DNA of 36,126 bases, taken from Oscillospiraceae bacterium (GTDB taxonomy: Bacteria; Bacillota; Clostridia; Oscillospirales; Acutalibacteraceae). Numbering within the stretch: the first letter of the stretch is position 1; the number at the start of each line of letters is the position of its first letter. The notes under the pieces are model-generated. The model made no database searches. It was not told where the DNA came from and saw nothing but the letters and a program-made list of their open reading frames with translations. The stretch covers positions 1-36,126 of the forward strand of contig WQWM01000024.1 of assembly GCA_009785335.1 (NCBI GenBank). The letters run 5' to 3'. The position numbers were made by a program, and so were the translations under genes. Of this stretch, positions 15,299 to 22,695 are shown in pieces.

Positions 15299-15323
15299 GA
15301 ACCCTCCGAAACCTAAATTATTG

Positions 15324-15920
15324 TCATCTGAAGAAGTAAGGGTCTTGCATCAAATACCAGTTACTGCCCACGCGCACCAATGTGAAGAATCCGGTGCCAT
15401 CATATGAACCCGCTGTGGCGTAAATCGTATATTGCACCACCATGTGCGCGAATTCCTCGATAGCAATGCTCATGCTAGCAAATTCTTCGATAGAGGCTGC
15501 AAAATTGGCAGGCAAGTCCGCTTGATTGGCTGCAAAAAACGTGGGGGTTTCCACGCGATGGCTGGTGCTGCCCACCACGCCCCACATGTCCAGTGCGCCG
15601 TCACGCATAAATTGCTCAAATGGCTCGCGCATGGGCTGCGCAACATCGTCATAGGGAATTGCGCCGAACGCCGACAGGTTAAACAATGCATCGGCATTGC
15701 GGTTTTCAATGGCAGTGAAATAATTGCGAATCACGCGCTCAACCGGTGTTGTGCGCAGGTTAAGCACCACAAGCACCACACTGAGTGCCAACGCCACAGC
15801 CGCAACCACAGCAATGATCGCAATGAGCAGTTTTTTTGTGTTGCCGCGAGATTTTTTTTCAGGGGCTGCGGGCATGGGGGGGAGTTCCCACAAAGATGAA
15901 GTTTGATTCTGTGTTGTCAT
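15324..15920 (-). CDS. Single-pass membrane protein with extracytoplasmic NTF2-like domain
   Basis: 198 aa from the ATG at 15920 (GGAGGG upstream; an in-frame ATG at 15947 has no site). A short Pro-rich cytoplasmic N-terminus is followed by a TM helix at about residues 29-54. Outside it is an NTF2/DUF4878-like domain starting PVERVIRNYFTAIENRNADALFNL and ending with a FTLVRVGSNWYLMQDPYFF strand pair. Such domains occur in many secreted Clostridia proteins with unknown ligands. It shares a transcript with prfB, judging by the 25-base gap. Confidence 0.7.
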   Translation of the reverse strand: MTTQNQTSSLWELPPMPAAPEKKSRGNTKKLLIAIIAVVAAVALALSVVLVVLNLRTTPVERVIRNYFTAIENRNADALFNLSAFGAIPYDDVAQPMREPFEQFMRDGALDMWGVVGSTSHRVETPTFFAANQADLPANFAASIEEFASMSIAIEEFAHMVVQYTIYATAGSYDGTGFFTLVRVGSNWYLMQDPYFFR

Positions 15921-15952
15921 GTTAAACCCTCCGGTATGTATAATCACTGTTT

Positions 15953-15981
15953 ATTATAACACATTGCGGACAACAAGGCAA
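15953..15981 (-). promoter_or_regulatory. Sigma-A promoter of the 15920-13565 operon
   Basis: On the minus strand: -35 TTGCCT (15976-15981), 17-bp spacer, -10 TATAAT (15953-15958), about 33 bases before the ATG at 15920. It would drive the membrane protein, prfB, mntA-like and hepT-like genes. Confidence 0.75.
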
Positions 15982-16000
15982 GGTTTTTTTGCAAGGTGAT

Positions 16001-16033
16001 GAAAAACAAAACGCGCCGAGGTATACTCGACGC
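16001..16033 (-). terminator. Terminator of the Na/Pi symporter gene
   Basis: Minus-strand hairpin GCGTCGAG/CTCGGCGC (8 bp with one G-U, 5-base loop) followed by GTTTTGTTTTT. It starts 24 bases after the stop codon. Confidence 0.8.
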
Positions 16034-16056
16034 ATGGTGTTTTTCTTAAAGCGTGT

Positions 16057-17031
16057 TTAATTCGCCATGCCTTCCTCTAAAGGCAGCTCTTTGTTTGGGA
16101 CAATTCGCTCCAGCGCGCACGCAACCTGGCGAATAAACGGCAGGAACAGCAACATGGTCGCCACGTTATACAGCGTGTGGAACATGGCAACTTGGCGTGC
16201 AGGTTCAGTCCAAGTTGCTTCAAACCAGCCCAGTATACCCGGTATGATGAAAATCAGCGTGCCAAACACAATGCTGCCCACAATGTCAAAGATGATATGG
16301 AACAAGGCGGCTCGCTTGCTTTCGCGGTTGGCAGGAATAGAAGCGAGCAGCGTGGTAATACTGGTGCCGATGTTCACGCCGAGAATGATAAACGCGGATG
16401 TTTCAAATGCAATCGGTACCCCCGAAAGATGCGCCGCAATCAATATTCCTGTGGCTGCGGTGGAGCTTTGCACAATCGCGGTGAACACAAATCCGGCTAG
16501 CAGTGCAAGCACGGGGCTGGTGAAGTTGATTAAGAAAGCCTCGAATTGTGGCTCGCGCGCCAGCTCGCGCAGCGGCGAACTCAGCGTGGCAATGCCGAAA
16601 AACAGCAACCCAAAGCCAAGGATAATCCGTCCTAGCTTTTTTAGCTTGGGCTGCTTGATGAACATGTACATCAGCGCACCAACAAAAATGAAGAACGGTG
16701 CATACTGGTCAATGCGAAACGCAATGAGTTGTCCGCTAAACGTTGTGCCAACATTGGCGCCCAGCTTGATGGCGATCGCCTGTACCAAATCAATCAAGCC
16801 GGAGTTGACAAAACTAACGACCATGATCGTGGATGCTGTGGAGCTGTTGAGTATAATCGTGAGGATTACACCGAACGTTGCGGCAAAAAAACGGTTAGAG
16901 GTGGCGCGCTGCAAAACCTTGCGCATTTGCTCGCCTGCCGCTTCTTTTAAGCCAGCAGACATGATTTTCATGCCATAGATAAATAACCCAAATCCACCAA
17001 GAACCGGTAGCAAAACTTCCATTGTACCCAT
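16057..17031 (-). CDS. Na/Pi-cotransporter family (NptA-type) protein
   Basis: 324 aa from the ATG at 17031. GGGAGG lies 12 bases upstream; the open frame extends to 17208, but that extension lacks a ribosome site and looks non-coding. Eight or so hydrophobic segments. Two inverted-repeat halves carry the family QSS-type motifs, NSSTASTIMVV (first half) and QSSTAATGILIA (second half), plus the ANVGTT and VNIGTS loops. Na+-coupled phosphate or other anion transport across the cytoplasmic membrane. It lacks the C-terminal PhoU-like domain of longer homologues. A small hairpin with arms AAACGCA/TGCGTTT lies about 40 bases upstream and may be an attenuator. Confidence 0.85.
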   Translation of the reverse strand: MGTMEVLLPVLGGFGLFIYGMKIMSAGLKEAAGEQMRKVLQRATSNRFFAATFGVILTIILNSSTASTIMVVSFVNSGLIDLVQAIAIKLGANVGTTFSGQLIAFRIDQYAPFFIFVGALMYMFIKQPKLKKLGRIILGFGLLFFGIATLSSPLRELAREPQFEAFLINFTSPVLALLAGFVFTAIVQSSTAATGILIAAHLSGVPIAFETSAFIILGVNIGTSITTLLASIPANRESKRAALFHIIFDIVGSIVFGTLIFIIPGILGWFEATWTEPARQVAMFHTLYNVATMLLFLPFIRQVACALERIVPNKELPLEEGMAN

Positions 17032-17200
17032 ATCTCTATCATGCCTCCCGAGGGACAAAATAAACGCATTTTTGCGTTTTTGGGCGCAAAAAAGACCCTT
17101 GACAAATTTTATGCAAAAGAGCCAAGAATCACTGGTGCGAATAACCGCAAGGGTTGCTTCGCGTGTTGCTGAGAAAAAATATGCGATGGAGCACGGAGGG

Positions 17201-17216
17201 TGCCCCACCGCAGGTG
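17201..17216. repeat. Partial interspersed repeat abutting tRNA-fMet
   Basis: GCCCCACCGCAGGTGG, identical to part of the repeat at 13553-13584. It touches the CCA end of tRNA-fMet with no spacer. Confidence 0.7.
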
Positions 17217-17292
17217 GTGGTTGCGGGGACAGGACTTGAACCTGCGACCTCCGGGTTATGAGCCCGACGAGCTGCCAACTGCTCTACCCCGC
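17217..17292 (-). tRNA. tRNA-fMet (CAT), initiator
   Basis: 76 bases, full cloverleaf with encoded CCA. The anticodon loop CTCATAA gives CAT. Initiator marks are present: an unpaired C1-A72 at the top of the acceptor stem and three G-C pairs (GGG/CCC) in the anticodon stem. The T-loop reads GGTTCAAGTCC. A consensus promoter lies upstream on the minus strand. Confidence 0.95.
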
Positions 17293-17303
17293 GTCAACTT
17301 ACC

Positions 17304-17332
17304 TATTATAACACAGTTCTTCGCCACTGTCA
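17304..17332 (-). promoter_or_regulatory. Sigma-A promoter of tRNA-fMet
   Basis: Minus strand -35 TTGACA (17327-17332), 17-bp spacer ending TGTGT, -10 TATAAT (17304-17309). Perfect consensus, 12 bases from the tRNA 5' end. Confidence 0.9.
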
Positions 17333-17353
17333 AGAAAAACTTTTCGCAAAAAC

Positions 17354-17382
17354 TTGACAAGTTTGCAACCATAGGGTATAAT
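17354..17382 (+). promoter_or_regulatory. Sigma-A promoter of tRNA-Ala
   Basis: -35 TTGACA (17354-17359), 17-bp spacer, -10 TATAAT (17377-17382), 10 bases before the tRNA. Divergent from the tRNA-fMet promoter; the two -35 boxes are 21 bases apart. Confidence 0.9.
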
Positions 17383-17391
17383 GGATGAAAT

Positions 17392-17467
17392 GGGCCTGTA
17401 GCTCAGTTGGGAGAGCGTTCGGTTCGCATCCGAGAGGTCGTGGGTTCGAATCCCTTCAGGTCCACCA
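17392..17467 (+). tRNA. tRNA-Ala (CGC)
   Basis: 76 bases with encoded CCA. The anticodon loop TTCGCAT gives CGC, reading GCG. The acceptor stem GGGCCTG/CAGGTCC contains the G3-U70 pair that marks alanine tRNAs. The T-arm GGGTTCGAATCCC is standard. Confidence 0.95.
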
Positions 17468-17559
17468 GCGGCGAGTCGCCGCTCACAAATCGCGGTTTCC
17501 CTTTTGTGATTTTGTGAAACAGCGGCTCGCGAAACAACCCCTTTGGTTGTTCGCACCAC

Positions 17560-17598
17560 GCCTGCGGCGAGCATCCTCGCGCGCAGGCTTTTTCTTTT
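17560..17598 (+). terminator. Nested-hairpin terminator downstream of tRNA-Ala
   Basis: Outer stem GCCTGCG/CGCAGGC, inner stem GCGAG/CTCGC with loop CATC, then TTTTTCTTTT. No gene is seen in 17468-17728, only this terminator and several GC-rich palindromes, including a 10-bp stem TGTCCTATGC/GCATAGGACA at about 17686-17713. Two copies of CAGCGGCTCGCG (about 17520 and 17609) flank the terminator. Confidence 0.75.
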
Positions 17599-17728
17599 GC
17601 TTAACACAGCGGCTCGCGATAGAGCTGCATCTTTTTATAGCATACTTACACGCCCGCGAGGCGCCAATCGCTTCGCCGCGTCTGTGTCCTATGCTGGTTT
17701 TGTGCATAGGACATCTTTAATATATGCT

Positions 17729-18436
17729 CTAGCTTTCAGCCCAGCCGCGTTCTTCCCGCACGCGCTCCAGATAGGCTTGGCGGTGCGCTTCTCGTGCATT
17801 TGAACTGCGGGCACGGTGCGCTGCTCTTTCGTTGCTTTGTGATGCCATGGTGATACTTAGTCTGCCGCGGCCATTTTCGTCAATAGAAAACCCTATACCG
17901 ATATAATAATACGTTGGGTTCATCAAAAAATTGCGCGTGTTTTCTCGGCCGTATATTCTATCCACAATCACGTTAACCGCGTTTTGGTCAATCGGGCCTC
18001 TCACATTGTGTGACGACGAGTGCGCGCTGGTCACTTTGGTGCGATTAAAGCCAAACCAGCGGTGGTGTCGTTCTTGGTGCGTTCTGCTGTCTGATGCAGG
18101 GTTGCCTGAAAAATTATTGTCGCGCATGTCAAGGCTATGCTCAATGCTTGTGATTCGCGCCGGCACATATATCTCATACGGATGAATGCCATAATTAACG
18201 CGATGGTAGTTGATGCGCTGTAAAAACCACTGTTCCATTTCGTAATAATCCAGTTCGTAGCCCCGCAGGTCAAGCGGTGGAATCACAAACATGGCAGGAT
18301 CAAGCGGCTGGTGGTAAAGTGCTCGAAAATCAATTGTGGCTTGCGGCGGCTGGCCCACGCTAATGCTCACCCCTGCGCAGGCGGATAGCGTCAGCGCTAT
18401 GGCAAACACCGCCAGCAACGCGATGATTTTTTTCAT
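17729..18436 (-). CDS. Lipoprotein with CAP (SCP/PR1-like) domain
   Basis: 235 aa. Lipoprotein signal peptide with lipobox LSAC (Cys20). The CAP domain spans about residues 70-205: FLQRINYHRVNYG helix, HSLDMRDNNFSG (the His-containing loop), SSSHNVRG and a final GRGRLSITMAS strand. Bacterial CAP proteins are secreted or surface-attached; roles range from spore assembly to unknown. The basic/Ala-rich C-terminal tail (residues 205-235) is extra. A consensus promoter on the minus strand (18486-18514) drives it. Confidence 0.8.
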   Translation of the reverse strand: MKKIIALLAVFAIALTLSACAGVSISVGQPPQATIDFRALYHQPLDPAMFVIPPLDLRGYELDYYEMEQWFLQRINYHRVNYGIHPYEIYVPARITSIEHSLDMRDNNFSGNPASDSRTHQERHHRWFGFNRTKVTSAHSSSHNVRGPIDQNAVNVIVDRIYGRENTRNFLMNPTYYYIGIGFSIDENGRGRLSITMASQSNERAAHRARSSNAREAHRQAYLERVREERGWAES

Positions 18437-18485
18437 TCCCGTTCACTCCCCCCACAACAATTTATAATCCTCTTGGATTACTGCA

Positions 18486-18514
18486 ATTATATCACAAACA
18501 CGTTTGCTTGTCAA
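18486..18514 (-). promoter_or_regulatory. Sigma-A promoter of the CAP lipoprotein
   Basis: Minus strand -35 TTGACA (18509-18514) followed by AGC, 17-bp spacer ending TGTGA, -10 TATAAT (18486-18491). Shares the TTGACAAGC…TGTG layout with the promoters of the 21.5-24.6 kb island. Confidence 0.9.
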
Positions 18515-18541
18515 CCTGGACAAGCGTTGAAGGAGAACATC

Positions 18542-19222
18542 ATGGCCATTCGCACAAAACTGCGCGACCGTAAGTTGCCCGGCTACACCCGCGGCGAGGA
18601 AATCTTCAATATGGTGTCACACATCAGCGGCGGCGGCTTTGCTGTGCTGGCGTTGGTGGCCTGCCTTGGCGTGGCCATTTGGCAGCAAAACAGCTGGGCC
18701 ATTGGCAGCGCGATTGTCTATGGCATCACCATGATTGTGCTGTATACCATGAGCAGCGTGTATCATGGGTTGATTCCTGAAACACCCAAAAAAGTCTTCC
18801 AAGTCATCGACCACTGCGCGATCTTCTTCCTCATTGCAGGCACATATACCCCCATCGCCATGGTTTCGTTGCGGCCGATGCATCCAAACATCGCCTGGGG
18901 TTTATTCGCATTCATGTGGGGTGTGTGCTTCTTGGGTGCCACGCTCAACGCGATTGACCTGCGCAAGTTCCGCATCTTTTCATTGATTTGCTATATTGGA
19001 CTTGGCTGGTCTATGCTAGTGTTCACACGCCAGCTGCTGGAGGCTATCCCGATGTCTGCCTTTGCATTTTTGCTTGGCGGCGGCGTGGCTTACACCATTG
19101 GCTCAATTCTCTACATGCTGGGCAAACGACGCAGGTACATGCACTCCATCTTCCACCTGTTTGTGGTGGCGGGCAGTGTGCTGCACTTTGTGAGCATCAT
19201 TCTTTGTTTTATTGATGCGTAA
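18542..19222 (+). CDS. Hemolysin III/PAQR-family membrane protein (TrhA-like)
   Basis: 226 aa from the ATG at 18542, which has GAAGGAG upstream; an in-frame ATG at 18473 lies in the divergent promoter region. Seven TM segments. Conserved PAQR motifs: GEEIFNMVSHISGG near the N-terminus, SSVYHGLIP, DHCAIFFLIAGTYTPI and the C-terminal HSIFHLFVVAGSVLHF, which carry the putative metal-site His and Asp residues. Bacterial members affect membrane energy or lipid homeostasis. The Nudix gene starts 17 bases downstream. Confidence 0.9.
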   Translation: MAIRTKLRDRKLPGYTRGEEIFNMVSHISGGGFAVLALVACLGVAIWQQNSWAIGSAIVYGITMIVLYTMSSVYHGLIPETPKKVFQVIDHCAIFFLIAGTYTPIAMVSLRPMHPNIAWGLFAFMWGVCFLGATLNAIDLRKFRIFSLICYIGLGWSMLVFTRQLLEAIPMSAFAFLLGGGVAYTIGSILYMLGKRRRYMHSIFHLFVVAGSVLHFVSIILCFIDA

Positions 19223-19238
19223 AAGGGAGGTGCTGTCG

Positions 19239-19688
19239 ATGGCTAGATTGCCCTATCAAGTTTTGGTTATTCTTTATTTGCAAAGTGAAAATCATATAAA
19301 ATATTGCATATTTGAGCGTAAGAGCCCGAGAGGGCAGCTGCAGTTTGTCGCAGGCGGCGGAGAAGATGATGAAACACCGTTGCAAGCTGCGATGAGAGAA
19401 GTGCATGAAGAAGCCGGCATAAACAAAGCGATTTTTCAGCAGCTTACTTCAGTTTGTTATATTCCGACCAATATCTTCTCACAAAGCCAAAGGCAAGCAT
19501 GGGGAGAAAACGTGTTTGTCATTCCCGAACATGCATTTGGTGCTAAAGTGGAGACAGAAAACGTGAGTATTTCAGACGAACATGTTGCGTTCAACTGGGT
19601 TTCATATGACGAAGCCATGGCTCAACTTGCATGGGATAGCAACAAAACAGCGTTATACGAACTAAATTGTAGGCTAAAAAATCCGTGA
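19239..19688 (+). CDS. Nudix hydrolase (NudB-like)
   Basis: 149 aa from the ATG at 19239, with GGGAGG 8 bases upstream. A complete Nudix box spans Gly39 to Ile61 (G-x5-E45-x7-REVHEEAGI), coordinating Mg2+ for nucleoside-diphosphate-linked substrates. The C-terminal EHVAFNWVSYDEA strand resembles dihydroneopterin-triphosphate/dATP pyrophosphohydrolases. Base composition is more AT-rich than the flanking genes. Probably co-transcribed with the hemolysin III gene. Confidence 0.85.
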   Translation: MARLPYQVLVILYLQSENHIKYCIFERKSPRGQLQFVAGGGEDDETPLQAAMREVHEEAGINKAIFQQLTSVCYIPTNIFSQSQRQAWGENVFVIPEHAFGAKVETENVSISDEHVAFNWVSYDEAMAQLAWDSNKTALYELNCRLKNP

Positions 19689-19763
19689 GAAGCAAACATG
19701 AACAACTTTGCCCCAACTCAACTTGAAGTTGCGAGATTGCCTGAAAACACAACTTGTTTTCCC

Positions 19764-19792
19764 TTGTGCGTGCCCATGATTCATGGTATACT
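19764..19792 (+). promoter_or_regulatory. Sigma-A promoter of the XRE regulator
   Basis: -35 TTGTGC (19764-19769), 17-bp spacer, -10 TATACT (19787-19792), 32 bases before the ATG. Confidence 0.7.
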
Positions 19793-19824
19793 AACTTTAT
19801 CAAAAACAAGATGGAGGACAGGTT

Positions 19825-20610
19825 ATGCTTAACACAGAACAAGCAGGAGCGCGCATTGCACAGTTGCGCAAACAAGCGAAATTCACGCAGGAAACTCTAG
19901 CGGAGCATTTGGGCGTTTCGCCGCAAGCGGTGAGCAAATGGGAAACTGGCACTGCCATGCCCGAAGTGGCACTGTTGTGCGCGCTGGCGGAAACCCTAAA
20001 CTGCGGCACAGATGACATTTTGCGCCCACGAGAATGCGCGGCACAATCAGACTCAACCGCCTTTGCTTACGACGAAACTTTCACACCTGCACCCGCGAAC
20101 ATCAAGATGAAAGCCCGCAATGACGTGCGTATTATTGACTTGCCTGCTTGCAAGATGGTCAGTTCTGGTCGCGTGGGCTGGGGCGACGCGTTTGAGCCAG
20201 GCGGCCCGATGGAACGCTTTGACAAATGGTTCACCGCGTATGACAAAACGCGCGCCGACCGCTTTTATCCGCGTGATTTCATGTATGGTCCGGAGGATGG
20301 CGCGTGGGTTGAATGGGCCTTTGCGGTGACGGAAATCCCGACCGGCATTGATGGCTTGGGGGTCATCGACTTCCCCGGTGGGCTGTTTGCCGTGGCGGTG
20401 AGCGTAGACGCCGATGGCAAAGATCACGGTCGTGTGCACAACGGTATCAAAGATTGGGTGAAAGCCAGCAACTGCTTTGCCCTAGACATGAGCGACACGC
20501 GCTTTTGCATGGGGCACATTTCCACACCGCCCAAAGCCCGCGACGTGATGGGCTATCACCAAATGGATTTATATGTGCCGATACGCGTGCGGGAAGCAGG
20601 GGAAAAATAG
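19825..20610 (+). CDS. XRE transcriptional regulator with GyrI-like ligand domain
   Basis: 261 aa. The helix-turn-helix at about residues 8-62 contains LRKQAKFTQETLAEHLGVSPQAVSKWE. After a linker, residues 98-257 form an effector-binding (GyrI-like) domain with ACKMVSSGRVG, an aromatic-rich WVEWAFAVTEIP and a final strand DLYVPIRV. It probably senses a small molecule and may autoregulate. TGGAGG-like bases precede the ATG. truA follows after 20 bases. Confidence 0.8.
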   Translation: MLNTEQAGARIAQLRKQAKFTQETLAEHLGVSPQAVSKWETGTAMPEVALLCALAETLNCGTDDILRPRECAAQSDSTAFAYDETFTPAPANIKMKARNDVRIIDLPACKMVSSGRVGWGDAFEPGGPMERFDKWFTAYDKTRADRFYPRDFMYGPEDGAWVEWAFAVTEIPTGIDGLGVIDFPGGLFAVAVSVDADGKDHGRVHNGIKDWVKASNCFALDMSDTRFCMGHISTPPKARDVMGYHQMDLYVPIRVREAGEK

Positions 20611-20630
20611 AATTACACTAACGAGGCCAC

Positions 20631-21365
20631 ATGAACAACTTCGCTCTTACCCTCGCCTACGACGGCACGCCGTTTTGCGGCTGGCAGCTGCAACCCAATG
20701 GCGAAAGCATACAACAAAATATCGAGCATGCAATTGAACAAGCCACGGGCGCACACAGCCGTATCACCGGGTGCAGTCGCACCGACGCAGGCGTGCATGC
20801 GCGTGAATTCGTGTGCAATTTTTTCAGCAGCACACATATTTCGACTGAGCAATTGCCCGCTGCGCTGAATTTTTATCTCCCGCCGCAAATAGCGGTGCGG
20901 GCGTGTCGTGCTGTGCCGCAGAACTTCCATGCGCGCTACGACTGCAAGGCCAAGACCTACCGTTATCACATCCACAACAGCCCCGTGCGCGACCCATTTT
21001 TGCTCAACCATGCAACGCAAATCAGCCGCCCGCTTGACGAAAATTTCCTGCACACTCAGGCGCAAGATTTCATCGGCACGCATGAATTTGCAGCCTTTTG
21101 CGCGGCAGGCAGCAGCGTAAAAACCACCGTGCGCACCGTGACCCATGCAAGCGTGCACCGCGATGGCAACAGCGTATATTTCACCGTGCGGGGCGAGGGT
21201 TTTCTCTACCACATGGTGCGGATTATGGTGGGCACGCTGCTGCACCTGGCGGCGGGCAAGTTGGAGCCGGGGAGCATCCCCGCCATCATCGCCAGCGGTG
21301 ATCGTGCACAGGCTGGGCCAACTGCGCCCGCGCAGGGCTTGTGCTTGTGGCAGGTTGAGTATTGA
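20631..21365 (+). CDS. truA: tRNA pseudouridine(38-40) synthase
   Basis: 244 aa, normal length. The catalytic Asp52 lies in GCSRTDAGVHA. The ARYDCKAKTYRYHI strand and C-terminal FLYHMVRIMVGTLL are typical of TruA. Modifies the anticodon stem of many tRNAs. GAGG lies 4 bases before the ATG. The TGA stop is immediately followed by an interspersed repeat (21366-21397). Confidence 0.95.
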   Translation: MNNFALTLAYDGTPFCGWQLQPNGESIQQNIEHAIEQATGAHSRITGCSRTDAGVHAREFVCNFFSSTHISTEQLPAALNFYLPPQIAVRACRAVPQNFHARYDCKAKTYRYHIHNSPVRDPFLLNHATQISRPLDENFLHTQAQDFIGTHEFAAFCAAGSSVKTTVRTVTHASVHRDGNSVYFTVRGEGFLYHMVRIMVGTLLHLAAGKLEPGSIPAIIASGDRAQAGPTAPAQGLCLWQVEY

Positions 21366-21397
21366 CCACCTGCGATGGGGCTTGGTCGCTTCGCTGT
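21366..21397. repeat. Interspersed repeat, copy 2 (inverted), plus palindromes to 21480
   Basis: Reverse complement of the 13553-13584 repeat with two differences. The following 80 bases hold several short palindromes (for example CGGCC/GGCCG). No gene lies between truA and the first small membrane gene. Confidence 0.75.
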
Positions 21398-21512
21398 GGT
21401 CTATCATGGCCTGCGGGAAAATCCCCACGGCCTCGGGCCGCACGCTCGTAGAGGCGACCTGCGGTCGTCCGTCCCCTTCAAAAAAACTGGCTTAAGATTT
21501 ATCTCGAGAACC

Positions 21513-21541
21513 TTGACAAGCCCCTCGCACTGTGCTATACT
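21513..21541 (+). promoter_or_regulatory. Promoter P1 of small-membrane cassette 1
   Basis: -35 TTGACA (21513-21518) followed by AGCCCC, 17-bp spacer ending TGTGC, -10 TATACT (21536-21541). Nearly the same sequence recurs ahead of cassettes 2 and 3. Confidence 0.9.
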
Positions 21542-21569
21542 TATCCCATCCTACACAGAAAGCGGTGAA

Positions 21570-21746
21570 ATGATGGCCTACACGCTTGCCGGTATCGGCA
21601 TGCTATTGCTGCCACTTGGCTTGACCATTGCTGGCATCGGCTATTTCATCCAAGGCAACATCATCGGTGGTGGAATATTTTCGTGGCTGGGCTTGCCTGG
21701 TCTTGCGCTGGTGCTGGTGCTGTTTGCTTTTCTTGGCCCCTTTTAG
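21570..21746 (+). CDS. Small membrane protein A1 (cassette 1)
   Basis: 58 aa (ATG at 21570; ATG at 21573 is also possible), almost wholly hydrophobic, two membrane segments. Core motif LPLGLTIAGIGYF then GNIIGGG, shared with A2 (22009-22209) and, more distantly, A3 (24320-24511). No charged domain, signal-cleavage site or known family. It is followed after 22 bases by B1 with a strong ribosome site. Confidence 0.75.
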   Translation: MMAYTLAGIGMLLLPLGLTIAGIGYFIQGNIIGGGIFSWLGLPGLALVLVLFAFLGPF

Positions 21747-21768
21747 CGTTGAGGAAGGAGAAACTTGA

Positions 21769-21951
21769 ATGGCTGTAGTAATTGGCCACGCGATAGCCGC
21801 ATTTGGCGCAGCGTTATTTAGCATCGTGGGTTTGATTAGCCAGATAACGGCAGACGCTGCTGATTCCGTATCGGTGGTAATTTCGATTGTTCTGGCGGTG
21901 GTTGCTGTGGCACTGGGCGGCCTTGCGCTGTGGCACTGGATACGTTATTGA
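21769..21951 (+). CDS. Small membrane protein B1 (cassette 1)
   Basis: 60 aa, two hydrophobic segments separated by a short acidic turn (residues 27-33). Starts MAVVIGHAIAAFGAALFSIVG, like B2's MGHTMASISAAFISIV. GAAGGAG precedes the ATG. The TGA stop overlaps the -35 box of promoter P2. Unknown family. Confidence 0.75.
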   Translation: MAVVIGHAIAAFGAALFSIVGLISQITADAADSVSVVISIVLAVVAVALGGLALWHWIRY

Positions 21952-21976
21952 CAAGCCCCCCGCAATGTGTTATACT
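21948..21976 (+). promoter_or_regulatory. Promoter P2 of small-membrane cassette 2
   Basis: -35 TTGACA (21948-21953) followed by AGCCCC, 17-bp spacer ending TGTGT, -10 TATACT (21971-21976). The first bases of the -35 are the stop codon of B1. Confidence 0.9.
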
Positions 21977-22008
21977 GATGTTAATCTGCATAGAAAGTGG
22001 GTGTTAGG

Positions 22009-22209
22009 ATGATTCAGAATGCGTTTCTTCTGCGATTAGTAAACTTTTTTGGGAGTATCGCGATGGTGCTTTTGCCCCTAGGTTTTACAATAGCTGGAAT
22101 AGGATATTTCACGGTGGGGAATATCGGCGGCGGGCTACTTGGGCTGTGGCTTGGAGTACCCACCCTTTTGATGTTCGCGCTTGGTGCACTGCTTGGTATT
22201 TTGAGTTGA
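22009..22209 (+). CDS. Small membrane protein A2 (cassette 2)
   Basis: 66 aa from the ATG at 22009; a GTG 12 bases earlier is possible. Hydrophobic, with LPLGFTIAGIGYF then GNIGGG, almost the same as A1. The N-terminus is longer and carries an Arg and an Asn. The GAAAGTGGGTG leader resembles that of A1 and A3. Confidence 0.75.
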   Translation: MIQNAFLLRLVNFFGSIAMVLLPLGFTIAGIGYFTVGNIGGGLLGLWLGVPTLLMFALGALLGILS

Positions 22210-22225
22210 TGAAGGAGAAAAACGA

Positions 22226-22411
22226 ATGATAGCTATAATTATGGGCCACACAATGGCTTCGATTAGCGCAGCGTTTATTAGTATTGTTGCCATCATCGGT
22301 TTGGTGACGGTAGAAACTTCATCGCCGCTAGCTCCGTTAGTGTGGGTAATTGCTATTGGCTTGGCCGCGATGGCTGCGATACTTGGTGCCACTGCGTTGA
22401 ACTATTGGTAA
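22226..22411 (+). CDS. Small membrane protein B2 (cassette 2)
   Basis: 61 aa, two hydrophobic segments around a short VETSSP turn. Same size, order and start region (MGH…S…AAFISIV) as B1. GAAGGAG precedes the ATG. It lies 16 bases after A2, the same order as in cassette 1. Confidence 0.75.
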   Translation: MIAIIMGHTMASISAAFISIVAIIGLVTVETSSPLAPLVWVIAIGLAAMAAILGATALNYW

Positions 22412-22471
22412 ACCTATAAAAATAACGCCCCCTCGCTTGCGAGAAACGCTATACAGAAAGGAAACATAACG

Positions 22472-22561
22472 ATGACTACTACTATTCGCGTATTTATACA
22501 AATCATTGCGCATTTTGCGCTTGCGATCGGCTTTTCGTTGCTTTGGGCGAACCTTGGTTAA
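22472..22561 (+). CDS. 29-aa hydrophobic peptide
   Basis: ATG at 22472 with AGAAAGGAA 8 bases upstream; 29 codons then TAA. A charged N-terminus (one Arg) is followed by a single membrane-length segment IIAHFALAIGFSLLWANLG. A strong terminator follows at 22575. No clear promoter of its own, so it may be read from P2. Unknown family; possibly a degenerate relative of the A/B peptides or a small toxin. Confidence 0.55.
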   Translation: MTTTIRVFIQIIAHFALAIGFSLLWANLG

Positions 22562-22574
22562 GCTTAACGAAATC

Positions 22575-22604
22575 ACACCCCTCAATCGGAGGGGTGTTTT
22601 TGTT
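22575..22604 (+). terminator. Terminator ending the cassette 1-2 transcript
   Basis: 9-bp stem ACACCCCTC/GAGGGGTGT with loop AATCG, then TTTTTGTT. The T tract runs into the -35 of the next promoter. Confidence 0.9.
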
Positions 22605-22631
22605 GACAAGCCTCGTTTCTTGTGATATAAT
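22603..22631 (+). promoter_or_regulatory. Promoter of the 23-aa peptide mRNA
   Basis: -35 TTGACA (22603-22608) followed by AGCC, 17-bp spacer ending TGTGA, -10 TATAAT (22626-22631). Perfect consensus hexamers. Confidence 0.9.
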
Positions 22632-22672
22632 GAACATGGTAGCGTTGTCTATACGGTAGGCGGTAAATTCTG

Positions 22673-22686
22673 CCCCCGAAAGGGGG
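22673..22686 (+). promoter_or_regulatory. SD-sequestering hairpin
   Basis: CCCCC (22673-22677), GNRA-type loop GAAA, GGGGG (22682-22686). The 3' arm is the ribosome site of the 23-aa peptide. Confidence 0.65.
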
Positions 22687-22695
22687 TGATGGAAA

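Noticed and set aside
16067..16978. 303-aa plus-strand ORF opposite the Na/Pi symporter
   Set aside because: Shadow of a gene with clear transporter motifs; no ribosome site.
17032..17208. 59-residue N-terminal extension of the Na/Pi symporter
   Set aside because: No ribosome site, non-membrane composition, and family proteins start near the ATG at 17031.
17200..17388. 62-aa plus-strand ORF containing RGQDLNLRPPGYEPDELP
   Set aside because: It is the antisense of tRNA-fMet, a well-known spurious ORF; no ribosome site.
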